Shown piece after piece: positions 31,372-42,594 of a DNA stretch of 64,000 nucleotides. This DNA comes from Eleusine coracana subsp. coracana. Its lineage: Eukaryota; Streptophyta; Magnoliopsida; Poales; Poaceae. The stretch covers positions 32,146,413 to 32,210,412 of the forward strand of contig CM064434.1 of NCBI GenBank assembly GCA_032690845.1, given 5' to 3'. Made by a program: the position numbers and the translations under genes. The notes beneath the pieces are model-generated. The model had not been told where the DNA came from. It ran no database searches and was given only the letters and a program-made list of their open reading frames with translations. Positions within the stretch are counted from its first letter, which is position 1. The number at the start of each line of letters is the position of its first letter.

Positions 31372-33045
31372 GTGGAGGAATCCTATGATGTGCAATTCGA
31401 TGAGTCAAATGGGTCCCAAAAGGAGGATGAATTTCATGAAGTGGACATTGGAGATGAGCCTATGAGGGAAGCTTTGAGAAACATGCCCGTGGGCGAGGTT
31501 TTACCCCACGAGGCCAATGATGGTGATGTTGATGAGCCCTCTACTCCACCACCTCAACCTACCTCATCCTCCGAGGCACAACAAACAACCCAAGATGCCA
31601 CAAATACTCCCACAAGCTCCTCCCAAGATTCATTAAGAGTACACCCACCAAATGATGAGGAATCTGAAGTGAGAAATGACCCACAAACCTCCCCACATAC
31701 TTCATCACAAACCACTTCTCCTACTTCTTCACAAGATAACCTCCCATCCACCTCAAGCCCAAAGTCCAAAACAAGAAAGCATAAGAGTGACTCCTCCACC
31801 ACTCTTAGGATACAAGACACTCATATATCAAGAGAGCAAACAATTAATGAATCACAAGATACTTCACCAAGAGCCTCTCCCACACAAAGAAAACACCATC
31901 CTAGACCCAAGGGCATCAACAAAGATCATTCACAAGACTTGATCATTGGGAATCCATCACGTGGAATAAAGACAAGGAGGAATAAATACAAGCCCAACTA
32001 TATGAGTCAAGAGAATAGTGATGAGGCCAATGTTGATATTGAGAACTTCTCTTTCGTCTCTATGATTGAGCCCACTACCATTGATGAAACTATAAATGAT
32101 CACAAGTGGGTAATTGCCATGCAAGAAGAATTGAACAACTTCAACAGGTGTAAAGTGTGGAAATTGGTTGAGAGACACAAGAATCATAATGTGGTTGGCA
32201 CCAAGTGGATCTTCAAGAACAAGCAAGATGAGAAAGGAGCAATTGTCAATAACAAGGCTCGCCTAGTGGCTAAGGGATATTCTCAAGTGGCGGGGATTGA
32301 CTTTGAAGAGACCTTTGCTCCCGTGGCCCATCTTGAAGCCATTCGGATCTTACTTGCATATGCATCACATAATGGCTTCAAGCTCATTCAAATGGATGTC
32401 AAGAGTGCCTTTTTGAATGGAGAAATCAATGAGAAAGTCTATGTGGAACAACCTCCGGGGTTTGAGGACCCAAAACATCCAAGGCATGTATACAAATTGA
32501 GGAAAGCTCTCTATGGTCTCAAGCAAGCACCAAGGGCATGGTATGAACACTTGAGGAACTTCCTACTCAAGAATGGATTCACCATTAGAAGCATTGATAG
32601 CACCTTGTTCACGAGGCATGTTGGGAAGGATCTCTTTGTGTGCCAAATCTATGTGGATGATATCATCTATGGGTCAACCAATGAGAAGTTCAATGAAGAG
32701 TTTTGGGAGATGATGGCTAGGGAATTCCAAATGTCAATGATTGGAGAGTTGCACATGTTCCTTGGATTCCAAGTCAAGCAATTGAGAGAGGGAAACATCA
32801 TTTATCAAGAAAAATATATCAAGGACCTTCTCAAAAGAATCAACATGGAGAATTGTAAGCCCTTGCACACACCTATGGCTACAAGCAAACCCTTGGATGA
32901 TGATGTGAAAGGGAAACCGGTGAACCCCAAGCTATGTAGATCAATCATTGGGTCTTTGCTCTATCTCACCGCTTTGAGCCGGACATTATGTTTAGTGTGT
33001 GCTTGTGTGCATGCTATCAAGCAAATCCAAAGGAGTCACACTTGA
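31372..33045 (+). pseudogene. COP2 linker and reverse transcriptase
   Basis: In frame with the integrase. A long Ser/Thr/Pro/Gln-rich linker (to about 32030) precedes the RT: WVIAMQEELNNFNRCKVWKL, VVGTKWIFKNKQDEKGAIVN and LIQMDVKSAFLNGEINEKVY. The YVDD box is intact (QIYVDDIIYGSTNEK) and MIGELHMFLGFQVKQLREGN follows. It ends LCRSIIGSLLYLTALSRTL, after which frame is lost near 32985. All RT active-site residues are present; only the flanking breaks make it a pseudogene. Confidence 0.9.
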
Positions 33046-33595
33046 AGGCCGTGAAGAGGACAATGAGATACCTCAAGTACACACCTACTGTAGGCTTATG
33101 GTATCCTAGAGGATCAAACTTTGAGTTACTTGGGTATTCGGATTTCGACTTCGCGGGTTGCAAAGTGAATAGAAAGAGTACATCGGGTGGTTGTCAATTT
33201 CTTTGAAGATATCTAGTTTGTTGGAGCTCAAAGAAGCAAAACTCCGTGGCTCTATCGACCGCCGAAGCGGAATATATGGCGGCGGGAGCTTGTTGTGCAC
33301 AACTTCTATACATGAGGCAAACATTCTCGGACTATGACCTCAACTACACCCAAATGCCACTATATTGTGATAGTGAGGCGGCAATCAAGATGATTCTCAA
33401 GACGGGAGATCATGGTCATGCGAAGCATATTCAAGAGAGACATCAATTCATAAGATTGAGAAGAAGGACATCGAGTTGGTGAGCATGCGAACTCATGAAC
33501 AATTGGCGGACATCTTCACCAAGCCACTTGATGAGAAGACCTTCAACAAGCTAAGGGGATAACTCAACGTTCTCAACCTCTCCAACTTCACATGA
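33046..33595 (+). pseudogene. COP2 RNase H (broken)
   Basis: Continues in a shifted frame: FELLGYSDFDFAGCKVNRKS, TGA at about 33205, NSVALSTAEAEYMAAGACCA, MPLYCDSEAAIKMIL, and after another shift near 33460 THEQLADIFTKPLDEKT. The final stop is TGA 33593-33595. RNase H would degrade the RNA template. The equivalent C-terminal piece is found on the reverse strand in COP3. Confidence 0.85.
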
Positions 33596-34798
33596 GTAAC
33601 CCTTGAGCTTGTCCTTTGTACATACATATAGTGTTTTGTTTGTCCTTGTTTATGTCTTTGTTTGTGCTTGTTTCTCTTCTTTTGTAGGTTGACTTCGGAC
33701 CTTCTTGAGATAGAAATGGACATGGTTTAAGCTTGGGAAGGTGGTTCATGGTGTACCCAAGGCTTTTAAGAATGGTCTATTGTGAGCAAGCTTGAGAAGG
33801 GAACAACTCGTTGTTGACACTTTGGTTTATAGTGGTTCTCTCTCTATTGTTTACCATCGCATCATGCATTGTATACTTGTTGCATTAGCACTCTTTGCAT
33901 TTTTGCATCCTTGCATTATGATACCATACATGCTCCCAAGAATGTGTCTAGGGGAAGTTGCTCATTTACAGTGTGAGTACAGGACTCTCTAGACGATCAA
34001 ATAGTGACATTTGTGCTTCATGCCCATTGAGTCATGTTCGACCGAGCTCCGAGGTTAAATCTACTCGCGCGGCTCAAAGACAAGTGGCTCATACATTCCC
34101 ACCTCCCTAATTACTAACTCTTGCACATTTGAGAAAATCTTTTGTTGAGTCATAAGTGTAGGGGGAGCTACGACGGAACATCACTACAACCAAGAAGAAG
34201 CACCATGAAATGGGGAGTTATTCTAACTCTTGCCAATTATCTTATGCCTCTTGGTTTTTGTTATGTTTTTGTGTGGTTTTTGGTGATAGGTGACAAAGGG
34301 GGAGAGAAAACATGAAGATCCAAAAGCCAAGTCATCTAGGTCAAAGTTGGAGAAGAAACATGAAGATGGCGGTTGATAACACAAAGGGGGGAGAGGAGAA
34401 CATGAAGATTCAAAAGACAAACCCGTGAAGAATGGAACATGAAGATCACATAAAGATGAACTTGAACATGAAGATAACAATGACTGTGCGTGTCTACAGC
34501 GACAATGAACACCTTCACCGACATGAGCATCTACGTCCTTGGTACGTGTCTACATCAACAAGATTGACTACCATGACACCAAGGCGGGTGCAAATTTGGC
34601 TCAAGCTCAATATCTAGTGCGCTACATAATTGGGTAGTCTTCCATCAATACCTAGCACATCTCAAGGGGGAGACTACTTCCAAGGTAAGGACCAAGGTAT
34701 GCCCTTCAATCTTTTCTTTTCCTTTGGTTCTTTCTTGCTCATCCGTTTTTGGATCATCATAAGTAGTGGTTGTCATCCATCACCAAAAAGGGGGAGAA
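33596..34798 (+). other. COP2 3' noncoding region with five purine tracts
   Basis: 1.2 kb with no gene. AGGGGGAG-like tracts occur near 34160, 34297, 34385, 34665 and at the LTR (34786-34798). Between them are repeated phrases such as AACATGAAGAT. Repeated polypurine tracts in this position are known from Sireviruses. The small frame at 34432-34617 is in this region and has no support. Confidence 0.7.
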
Positions 34799-36019
34799 TG
34801 TAAGGATCATGACCATTTAGGCCACCCCGAGGTATGGAGTTTTGGTGATGCATGACAAACATGAAATGTGACTAATATCTACACGAGTGTTGGTCGTGTA
34901 GGAAACCCTTTCTATCTTATGATGATTGTCTACGGCGTCCTTGGCAATGGATGACAATGACCGCAAGCATAGAGGCTTGTGAACTTGATGGAATCTAAGG
35001 GTTGATGGAGATGGATCAAAGTGGAGAACAAGCTATGGTGCAAGTGTTTGGAACACTTGAGTAGTTGTTAGGGCTTTGAGTCCATAGGTTAAATCGAACT
35101 ATCAAGAGGGTCTAGGTCATTCTCTTAGGTCATGTCTAGTCGGTGATGTGCAAGGTTGCTCAGTGAAATTACAGGCACTAGGTGATAGTGGAGAAGCCAA
35201 GAAGCTGTTCGGAGAAGCTGGGAAACCAAGTCAAGCGAGGATGACAAGTTTCAGCTTCTAGACGTAGTGATCGGATAGAGGGGTCAGAGGTGACCGGACT
35301 GTATGGTCACTATGTGGAGTTTTCTAGGACTTAGCATAAGGAGCAAGAACTCTATCTGCAGGAGACTCCATACAGACTGGACGATCTGGTCTGTTGATCG
35401 GACGGTCCGGTCAGTAGGAGTGCAGGGACGACATAGATGATGCAGTTTGCGAACCTTCCTGGAATGGAGAGAGAAAGAGGACTGGACGGTCTGGTTCAGT
35501 GACCGGACAGTCCAGTCAGTACAGGGGATTGCCTGGATAGGGAGCCAACAGCTGGGAGAGCCGTTACCAGAGTGACCGGATAGTCCGGTCAGTGTGTCCA
35601 GAAAGGCAATTTTGTGGAGCAATGACTAGTTTGAGGTTGGGAGCCTATATAACTTCATCGGTGGGGTCTTGGAGACCTCTCTTGACCAGAGGAATACCTG
35701 AGGATAATTGGTAAGGTCCAAGAGGAAAAGAGGAGAGCACTAGGAAAGGATATTGGATATCTTGAGAGTGCTAGTGAGAGTAACATGGAGTGATCTTGCA
35801 CATCTAAGGCTAGGGTGTCCTTGAGGGTGTGATCTAGGTTGTTACTCTTGGTCTATGGTGAGACCTAGACCAGTTAGGTGTCGGTGATCGAGCCTATCGT
35901 GATTGGTTGTGAAGGCCATCACAAGTTTGTACATGGTTTGAGCCCGCCGTTGGAAGGGGCATCAATAGTGAGCACCCGTGTCGGCTTGGGGAGTCTGATA
36001 AGTTCTCGAGGGAGGCGAG
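34799..36019 (+). repeat. COP2 3' LTR, first part
   Basis: Matches the 5' LTR from TGTAAGGATCATGACC, with the palindrome cluster (about 35370-35590) and TATA at 35645-35654. It ends at GGAGGCGAG (36019) where ATH3 inserted. It resumes at 42595. Confidence 0.9.
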
Positions 36020-37633
36020 TGTTGGTGGCCCTAAAAACCCTATATCGGCCACCAACCGGTCGAGAAATGCAAGGTAAAGACCAAAGTTTCATGAATATTT
36101 GTTTAAACTAATAAAGTTCCATGAGCTTTGGTGAAATATGTGTTTGCAGGTTCAAAAGGGCCAAAATTATGTAAAAACATGAAGAAACGCCCAATTGGCC
36201 GATACTGCCTAAAACGGTCGGCAGACAGGGCCGTATGAGACTGAAATTAGGGCCCGTGCAGGGTCGTCATAGCTGAAATCAGAACCTAGCCGACAAGGTC
36301 ATATCAGGCTGAAATCAGCCACCTGGCTAGTCAAAACAGAGTCTCATCAGCCTGAACCAATCCGACCCAGCCGACCCCGCAAAATACTCCACAATGAGGC
36401 TGTTTTCCATCCTCGGACTAAGGAGGGTAAAAAGTGAAGAAGTAAAGGAGGCATCCACGTGGCACAACTTGGACAAGTGAAGACATGACCCGGAGGGGGT
36501 CGGCACCAAAGAGGGCCGCCGCCTGGCACAGGCCGCCGGCCAGCATGCCAGGCCGCCCTGCCTACCCCGCCGCCTGGCCTGGGAATTTCCTCCCAGGGTG
36601 TCGAGCCCACTTGGTCCATCATGCCAACCCATGCCAAGTGGATAAGGCTGTTGAAAACCGACCCAAAACCGTCATCCGGACCAAATCTGAGCCGTCCGAG
36701 GGAAGGCGGTCAGGAACCGACTTCATCCAATGGCCGCCCGGCCTGGCCTGCCGCCCGGCGGTGCATGCCGCCCGGCGGGGGAAATTTTGCCCACTGACTC
36801 TCCTCCACCTTAAAGTACCCGCCAAGTCTTCACCACCTATAAATAGAGGGGGAATTCGGCAGAAGTGAAAGAATATAGAAGAAATAAGCATTAGTCCCAA
36901 GTTTTACCCAAGTAGAAGAGTAGAGGTGTGGGAGGAGGAGTTTGGAATGCTGGCTCCTTCAACTTGTGCCTCGGGGATTGAATTTCCTGTGTGAGTAATC
37001 TCCCTCATCTTCGGGGCCGGGTAACATGTAGTAGAATTCTTGCCCAAGTAATAAAGTGAGTATTTCTATCCTTTTATTCTGTGGGATCCTCGTGCATAAC
37101 TTTTTATTGCTCTGTAGCATTATCTTGTTATGCTTACCAATTCTAGAACTGGTATGAAAGTCTATGTTTAGACGTGGTGTTTGGACTTAGCTTTCCTGGG
37201 ATTGCATTCATCCCCACGGGCTGTGTGGTAGGCGGTAGGTGGTGACAGCCCTGTCCGTCCAATATTGAATTCCACCATGTTCAGGAAGTCTCAAGAAGGG
37301 TTGTCTAGCGTTAACGTGCCCACTAGTACATGAGGTTAGTTACCGACCCTTACCTATGGATCGTTATCGTGCCCCGAAGCAGATATTTGGAAATAGAATT
37401 CTCACTAAGTTACTTGGAGAAGGTTCACTACATTTGATTGCCTGGCCCGAGGACTTCTTCTCCCTATAGAGTACACTTTGTTCTGCACCCTCATCACTAG
37501 GACTTGATAGATTAGGAGTGACACTTTACTCGTTCCCTGTGGAAATCAATACTCTGGAATACTTCCGGGTGAAAGCTACGTCGGCATCTATACGCTTGCA
37601 GATTTTCCCTGTTTGGCTTAAGAACCGCCTACA
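36020..37633 (+). repeat. ATH3 5' LTR (1614 bp)
   Basis: U3 contains GGCTGAAATCAGCC (near 36308), CATGACCCGGAGGGGG (near 36484) and GCCGCCCGGC-type clusters (36520-36560 and 36730-36780), all shared with ATH1. TATA CTATAAATAG is at 36837-36846. After the TATA the sequence differs from ATH1. A splice-donor-like GTGAGTAATC lies at 36991. Confidence 0.88.
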
Positions 37634-37640
37634 AGCTTTC

Positions 37641-37658
37641 TGGCGATGTTGCTAGGGA
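37641..37658 (+). promoter_or_regulatory. ATH3 primer binding site (degenerate tRNA-Asp)
   Basis: TGGCGATGTTGCTAGGGA matches the tRNA-Asp complement at 14 of 18 positions. It lies 7 bp after the LTR end CCTACA. Confidence 0.7.
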
Positions 37659-37846
37659 ATGGTAGCAGTGCCATTCCGACCTCCGTCTCGTCCGTTAGTT
37701 TTTCTTTGTTTTTCGCCCTACCACTAAATTAGGTTGTTTTTAGTCTCATCTTTAACCATTAAATTAGGCTATAAAAGAAAAGAATTTAAAGTTAAAATTT
37801 TGAAAAAAAACATTGGTGATGGCTCGGTCAAGTTTACTGGCCGGGA

Positions 37847-38283
37847 GGACAAATTTCATCAAATACGACCACCCAGGTGATAATCTTAGGCTCCTGTCCA
37901 ACCAGTCAGTTTTTAGCACCCTAGAGGTCGTATTTCATGAAAACGACCACCTGGCTAAGTAATATTCAAGTACCCAGAATCCAACCCGACCAGTCAAATA
38001 TTAGTACCCGGGAGGTCAAATTTCAGCAAAAACGACCCTTCGGGTGATGGTCTGATCATCCAGCCCGGCTAGTCGGATTTCAACAAACCAGGAGGTCATA
38101 TTCCATGCAAATGACCACCCGGCTGGGTAAATTTTTGGGAGGTCAGATTTTATCAAATTTTAGCACCCGGGAGGTCATATTTGGCGAAATATGATCACCC
38201 GGCTAGCTAATCTTGAGCCACATAACCTGAAATAACCCAGTCCAGTTTTATCACCCTGGCGGTCATTTTTCATGAAAACGACC
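37847..38283 (+). repeat. Six-module palindrome array in ATH3
   Basis: Six degenerate copies of a module start at 37847, 37926, 38014, 38094, 38173 and 38261, spaced 79, 88, 80, 79 and 88 bp. Each has a 23-24 bp near-palindrome with arms GGTCGT and ACGACC around TTTCATGAAA (clearest at 37926-37948 and 38261-38283). In most copies ACCCGGCTGGGT or a variant follows. The array lies between the primer site and the internal promoter. It resembles a multi-site protein-binding array. It is not seen in ATH1 or ATH2. Confidence 0.75.
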
Positions 38284-38689
38284 ACCCGGCTGGGTCATTT
38301 CTGCCACCCGGCAAGCCATGCCGCCCGGCACAACATTTTCTTGGATTCTTGGCACTTCTAATGCAGAGATGATGGACATGAGTGGTGAAGGTGTGGCCAG
38401 CCTTAACTTGAAGAAAAAATGCTCATCAAAAGCCCCACCATGAGTGAAAGTGAATGAATCAGAGCCACCCGTGTCACCTCACTCTTTCACCACTCACACT
38501 CACCTACCACCCTACTCACCTAGGCCTCATGACTGGCAGCACACTCATTGCAAACATACAACTTTGGCCATCCCATCGTTATACCCTTGCTCCCTACACT
38601 CTTAGCAAATTTCTAGACAAATTGAGCAAGTGGATCACATGGCACTTGGACCTAGCCTTCTCCCATCACCACTAGAGCAATAATAGAGC

Positions 38690-38883
38690 AAATGGAGGGA
38701 AATGACCTGCCGACTGGCATGGGCTGCCGCCCGGTGTGTCCCGCCACCCGGCATAAAAAGTTTTGCCCCAAGGCTCCCCTCGAGCCAATAAATACCAGGC
38801 ACACTCTCCTTTGTTTCTCCACCCTCAGCTGAAAACATTTTCTCTCCCTCTTCACCCTCGTCTCACTTCACTAGCCCTCTCTA
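38690..38883 (+). promoter_or_regulatory. ATH3 internal U3-like promoter and first exon
   Basis: A GC cluster with GCTGCCGCCCGG and CCGCCACCCGGC (38709-38752) is followed by AAAAAGTTTTGCCCC, a TATA-like CAATAAATA (38786-38794), then a pyrimidine-rich leader ending CTCTCTA at 38883, where GTAAGTG begins. The order is GC cluster, TTTTGCCC, TATA and CT-rich leader, the same as in the ATH3 and ATH1 U3. It may drive the gene at 39066. Confidence 0.55.
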
Positions 38884-39063
38884 GTAAGTGCACTTTGCAC
38901 ATAGCAATAAAAGTGTGCTGCAATAAAACCAACTAGAGAGAAATTGTTGTCACCCTTGCACGTTTGAACGACAAACACTTGGACTACTAACCGAACGACT
39001 AACCGCTAACCATTATAATCATTTTGTCCTTTGGGTATCGTGTCCAAGTAACCCCTCTTGCAG
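38884..39063 (+). other. Predicted 5' UTR intron of the ATH3 internal gene (180 bp)
   Basis: Donor GTAAGTG at 38884, branch-like CTAAC twice (near 38998 and 39011), a pyrimidine-rich stretch and acceptor CCTCTTGCAG ending at 39063. The ATG follows 2 bp later. All plant splicing signals are present in the right order; splicing itself is a prediction. Confidence 0.55.
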
Positions 39064-39065
39064 GA

Positions 39066-39596
39066 ATGGCAAATATTTGGAGAGGCCTCTACACCAAGTT
39101 CAGCAGCAGCGGCGGCTCGAGCCGTGGGATGCGTACGCCAAGTGAGCGCTCAGAAGCCGAGCACTCGAGAGCTTCACATGGGGGATAGGCCAGGGACAAG
39201 ACCACCTCAAAAAGGTGCTTCGGGAAGCTCACAATATCATTGGGAGCAACCACAAGTCCCAGGATTTACTAGCTCATCACACTACACTAGTTCATCCCAT
39301 GAAGAATATGAACCGTACAATCCTTATGGGACGGGGAGCTACCACCAACCTCATGGAGGCATAGGCACTTCACATTCTGCCCGATTCACATCGTACAACT
39401 TTTTGGAGTTGGAATAAGACATGCAATACTGGGCTGCCAATGCTTATGAAACCAACAAAAAAAAACTCAAGAAATACAAGCAGCCATAAGGGATGGACAA
39501 GAATGGAAGCAACAAACGTCAGAACAACTTCAGGCGAACCTCTCCATGATGGACCAACTGTTCGGCCACTTCAACATCGAGTATCAACTACCGTAG
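39066..39596 (+). pseudogene. ATH3 internal gene, Ser/Gln-rich protein (broken)
   Basis: ATG at 39066, just after the predicted acceptor, opens MANIWRGLYTKFSSSGGSSR, and TAG follows about 40 codons on. The reading then continues in another frame (39169-39417: YHWEQPQVPGFTSSSHYTSS and HEEYEPYNPYGTGSYHQPHG). After a TAA and an A-run frameshift near 39458-39466 it ends RDGQEWKQQTSEQLQANLSM to IEYQLP and TAG 39594-39596. The Ser/Tyr-rich middle and Gln-rich helical tail recall the C-terminus of the ATH5 protein (60050-61540), but the large central domain of that protein is absent. Function unknown. I infer a shortened relative rather than true gag. Confidence 0.5.
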
Positions 39597-41186
39597 TGAA
39601 AGTTATCTAAGCTTAAGTCTTGCAAAGACCTAAGCTTGGGGAGGTACCCAAACTAAGGTGCGCCGCTTGTTCTATCCTCTCTCCCCCTTTCTCTAGTTGA
39701 GTTGTTTTAAGAAAACCCAAAAATACTTTTTTTCAGTTTTTGAAGAAAATCATAAAAATTTGCATAACCAACAAGAATAAAAATATTTCCCTTTTCAAAT
39801 AAAATTTGAGAACTTAGTCTCTGCCTTGCCTATGGAAATGATGAATAGTTGCTCTGTTAGCTCCCTGTGAGTCTCAAGTATACAACCTCTACTCTTCATT
39901 TTGGTGGGTAATGGTAGACCGGCATGATGACAAAGCTAGTCTCTCTATGTATTAGTGGGTGCAAAATGGCTAATAAACACCAAATCTAGTTGTTGGAATT
40001 CACGATATAGCATGTTTTGGATGAGTCTATGATCTCCTCATGATTAGAGTCCAATGATTTCTTTCAAAACCATGCTGTAATAAAAACCCCCCTACTTGGT
40101 GTATATCTTTCCTATGATAGAAAAATTCCTACGAAGGCCAGATATTAATTGTGAACCCACTTTTATGCCATCGATGTATGCATTGAGTTTGGTTAGGATT
40201 TGATCCTTATGAGGGACTTGCACTTTCAAAGCCAATCATTTTCCTTCGCGTTATCTTTGAGTTCTCAAATAATCATGCTTGGTTATATGGTTTCCACATT
40301 GGATTCTAGCATCCACTTCATCAAGCATGTTGGCCAAAAATCTCTCCTTTACGAAAACCTTGATCCTACAAGTAAGATTTTGGTCTTCCCAAAATAAATG
40401 CTCAAAAAAAGTTTGCAAAAATATTTGAACCATTGAACTAACTCACCTACACTATGAGAGCTAAAAAAGAAAGAAAGAAAAGAAGAAAGAAAGGAAGAAA
40501 GAGAAAAATGAGAAAAAATTATCAGCTCTCATAGATGTACAAATGTCAAGTTTCAAGGTTCATTAAATCCTTTGAGCAAAATAAAGGACCATCGTTTCAC
40601 TCTAGCATAAAATCCAGTCTTTTGATAAAGATCTTTGCTATTGTGCTAGTCCACTCCTTCGCGTGAGTCCATTCTCTCCCTCTCCCCTGGACATTATTCC
40701 CAAATGGCTGGAATGAGAAAGTGCAAAGTCTTTTCGCTAGGACCATCTCTTAACTTAACAAAATATGCATACTAGATGTGCCATCCTACCAAGCTCCACA
40801 TATAGAGCCAAATTTCACTTTGGTGAGGAAATACACTTTTTGAGAGATGAGAGTCATAGTGAAGGATTGCACCAAGAGGGAAAATTTTCAATCTTATGCA
40901 GCATTACAAAAACTTTGGACTCATGATCATGTAGGAGGTTAAGTGACAAAATCTAAACTAGTTGTTCTGAGTTCCAACCACTCATGACAAGGTATGCCTA
41001 AGAACCCCACTTACAATGAGAAAGACTTAGTGATCAACTTGTGCTGGTTTACCATTACCCCTATATTGTAGGAGTATGTATTTGTGCACTTGATCCTTGC
41101 CGGGCTCTGATATTGAAGCAACTCCTGGTCCCGCACTTCCAAGTTTTAATTTGCTCGGGATGAGCAAATGTTTAAGCTTGGGGAGG
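39597..41186 (+). other. ATH3 3' noncoding block with duplicated purine tract
   Basis: The 15-mer TAAGCTTGGGGAGGT occurs just after the gene (39631-39645) and again at the 3' LTR boundary (41173-41187). Between them is AT-rich DNA, a GAAA-type purine run (40463-40518) and ACCAAGCTCCACATATAGAG (near 40790), which resembles blocks in ATH1, ATH2 and ATH5. The small frame at 40200-40397 has no support. Confidence 0.65.
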
Positions 41187-42589
41187 TGTTGGTGGCCCTA
41201 AAAACCCAATACCAGCCACCAACCTGTCGGGAAATGCAAGGTAAAGACCAAAGTTTCATGAATATCAGGCTGAAATCAGCCACCCGGCTAGTCAAAACAG
41301 AGTCTCATCACGCTGAACCAATCTGACCCAGCCAACCCTGCAAAACACTCCATCATGAGGCCGTTTTCCATCCCTGGACTAAGGAGGGTAAAAAGTGAAG
41401 AAGTAAAGGAGGCATCCACGTGGCGCAACTTGGACAAGTGAAGACATGACCCGGAGGGGGTCGGCACCAAAAAGGGGCCGCCGCCGGCAAGCCAGGCCGG
41501 CCGGCCTACCCCACCGCCCGGCCTGGTAATTTCCTCCCGGGGTGTCCAGCCCACTTGGCCCATCATGCCAACCGACGCCCGGGGATAAGGCGGTTGAAAA
41601 CTGATCCAAAACCGTCATTCGGACCAAATCTGAGCCATCCGAGGGAAGGCGGTCGGGAACCGACTTCATCCAATGGCCGCCCGGCCTGGCCTGCCGCCCG
41701 GCATGCCCGGCCGCCCGGCGTGGCCCGCCGCCCGACGGGGGAAATTTTGCCCACCAACTCTCCTCCACCTTGAAGTACCCGCCAAGTCTTCGCCACCTAT
41801 AAATAGAGGGGGTATTCAGCAGAAGTGAAAGAATAGAGAAGAAATAAGCATTAGTCCCAAGTTTTACCCAAGTAGAAGAGTAGAGGTGTAGGAGGAGGAG
41901 TTCGGAATGCTATCTCCTTCAACTTGTGCCTCAGGGATTGAAGCTCATGCGTGAGTAATATCCCTCATCTTCGGGGCCGGGTAACATGTAGTAGAATTCT
42001 TGCCTAAGTAATATAGTGAGTATTTCTATCCTTTTATTCTGCGGGATCCTTGTGCATAACTTTTTATTGCTCTGTAGCATTATCTTATCCAATTCTAGAA
42101 CTGGTATGAAAGTCTATGTTTAGACGTGGTGTTTAGACTTAGCTTTCCAGGGATTGCATTCGTCCCCACGGGATGCGTGGTAGGTGGCAGGCAGGTGGTG
42201 ACAGCCCTGTTCGTCCAATATTGAATTGCACCACGTTTGGGAAGTCTCAAGCAGGGTTGTCTAGTGTTAACATGCCCACTAGTACATGAGGTTAGTTACC
42301 GACCGTTACCTGTGTATCGTTATCATGCCCCAAAGCAGATATTTGGAAATAGAATTCTCACTAAGTTACTTGGAGAAGGTTCACTACATTAGATTGCCTA
42401 GCCCGGGGACTTCTTCTCCCTATAGAGTACACTTTGTTCTGCACACTCATCACTAGGACTTGATAGATTAGGAGTGACACTTTACTCGTTCCCTATGGAA
42501 ATCGATACTATGGAATACTCCCGGGTGAAAGCTATGTCGGCATCTGTACGCTTGTAGATTTTCCCTATTTGGATTAAGAACCGCCAACA
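41187..42589 (+). repeat. ATH3 3' LTR (1403 bp, internally deleted)
   Basis: Collinear with the 5' LTR except for a gap: GAATAT is followed directly by CAGGCTGAAATC. About 206 bp (36099-36304 of the 5' LTR) is therefore missing between two ATAT repeats. TATA is at 41797-41806. It ends CCGCCAACA. Confidence 0.88.
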
Positions 42590-42594
42590 GCGAG

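Larger units (their letters stand above)
36020..42589 (+). mobile_element. ATH3, non-autonomous Athila-like element in the COP2 LTR
   Basis: LTRs at 36020-37633 and 41187-42589 begin TGTTGG and end CC(A/T)ACA. The target duplication GCGAG is exact (36015-36019 and 42590-42594). The 3.55 kb internal region has a degenerate tRNA-Asp primer site, a six-module palindrome array, an internal promoter-like region, a short spliced-looking gene (39066-39596) and a 3' noncoding block with two purine tracts. I see no trace of protease, RT, RNase H or integrase. Its U3 is closely similar to that of ATH1, but its R-U5 is not. It would depend on an ATH1-like helper. Confidence 0.85.

Noticed and set aside
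37847..38283. CRISPR-like array
   Set aside because: Repeats are degenerate, spacing is about 80 bp with similar rather than unique spacers, and the host is a plant.
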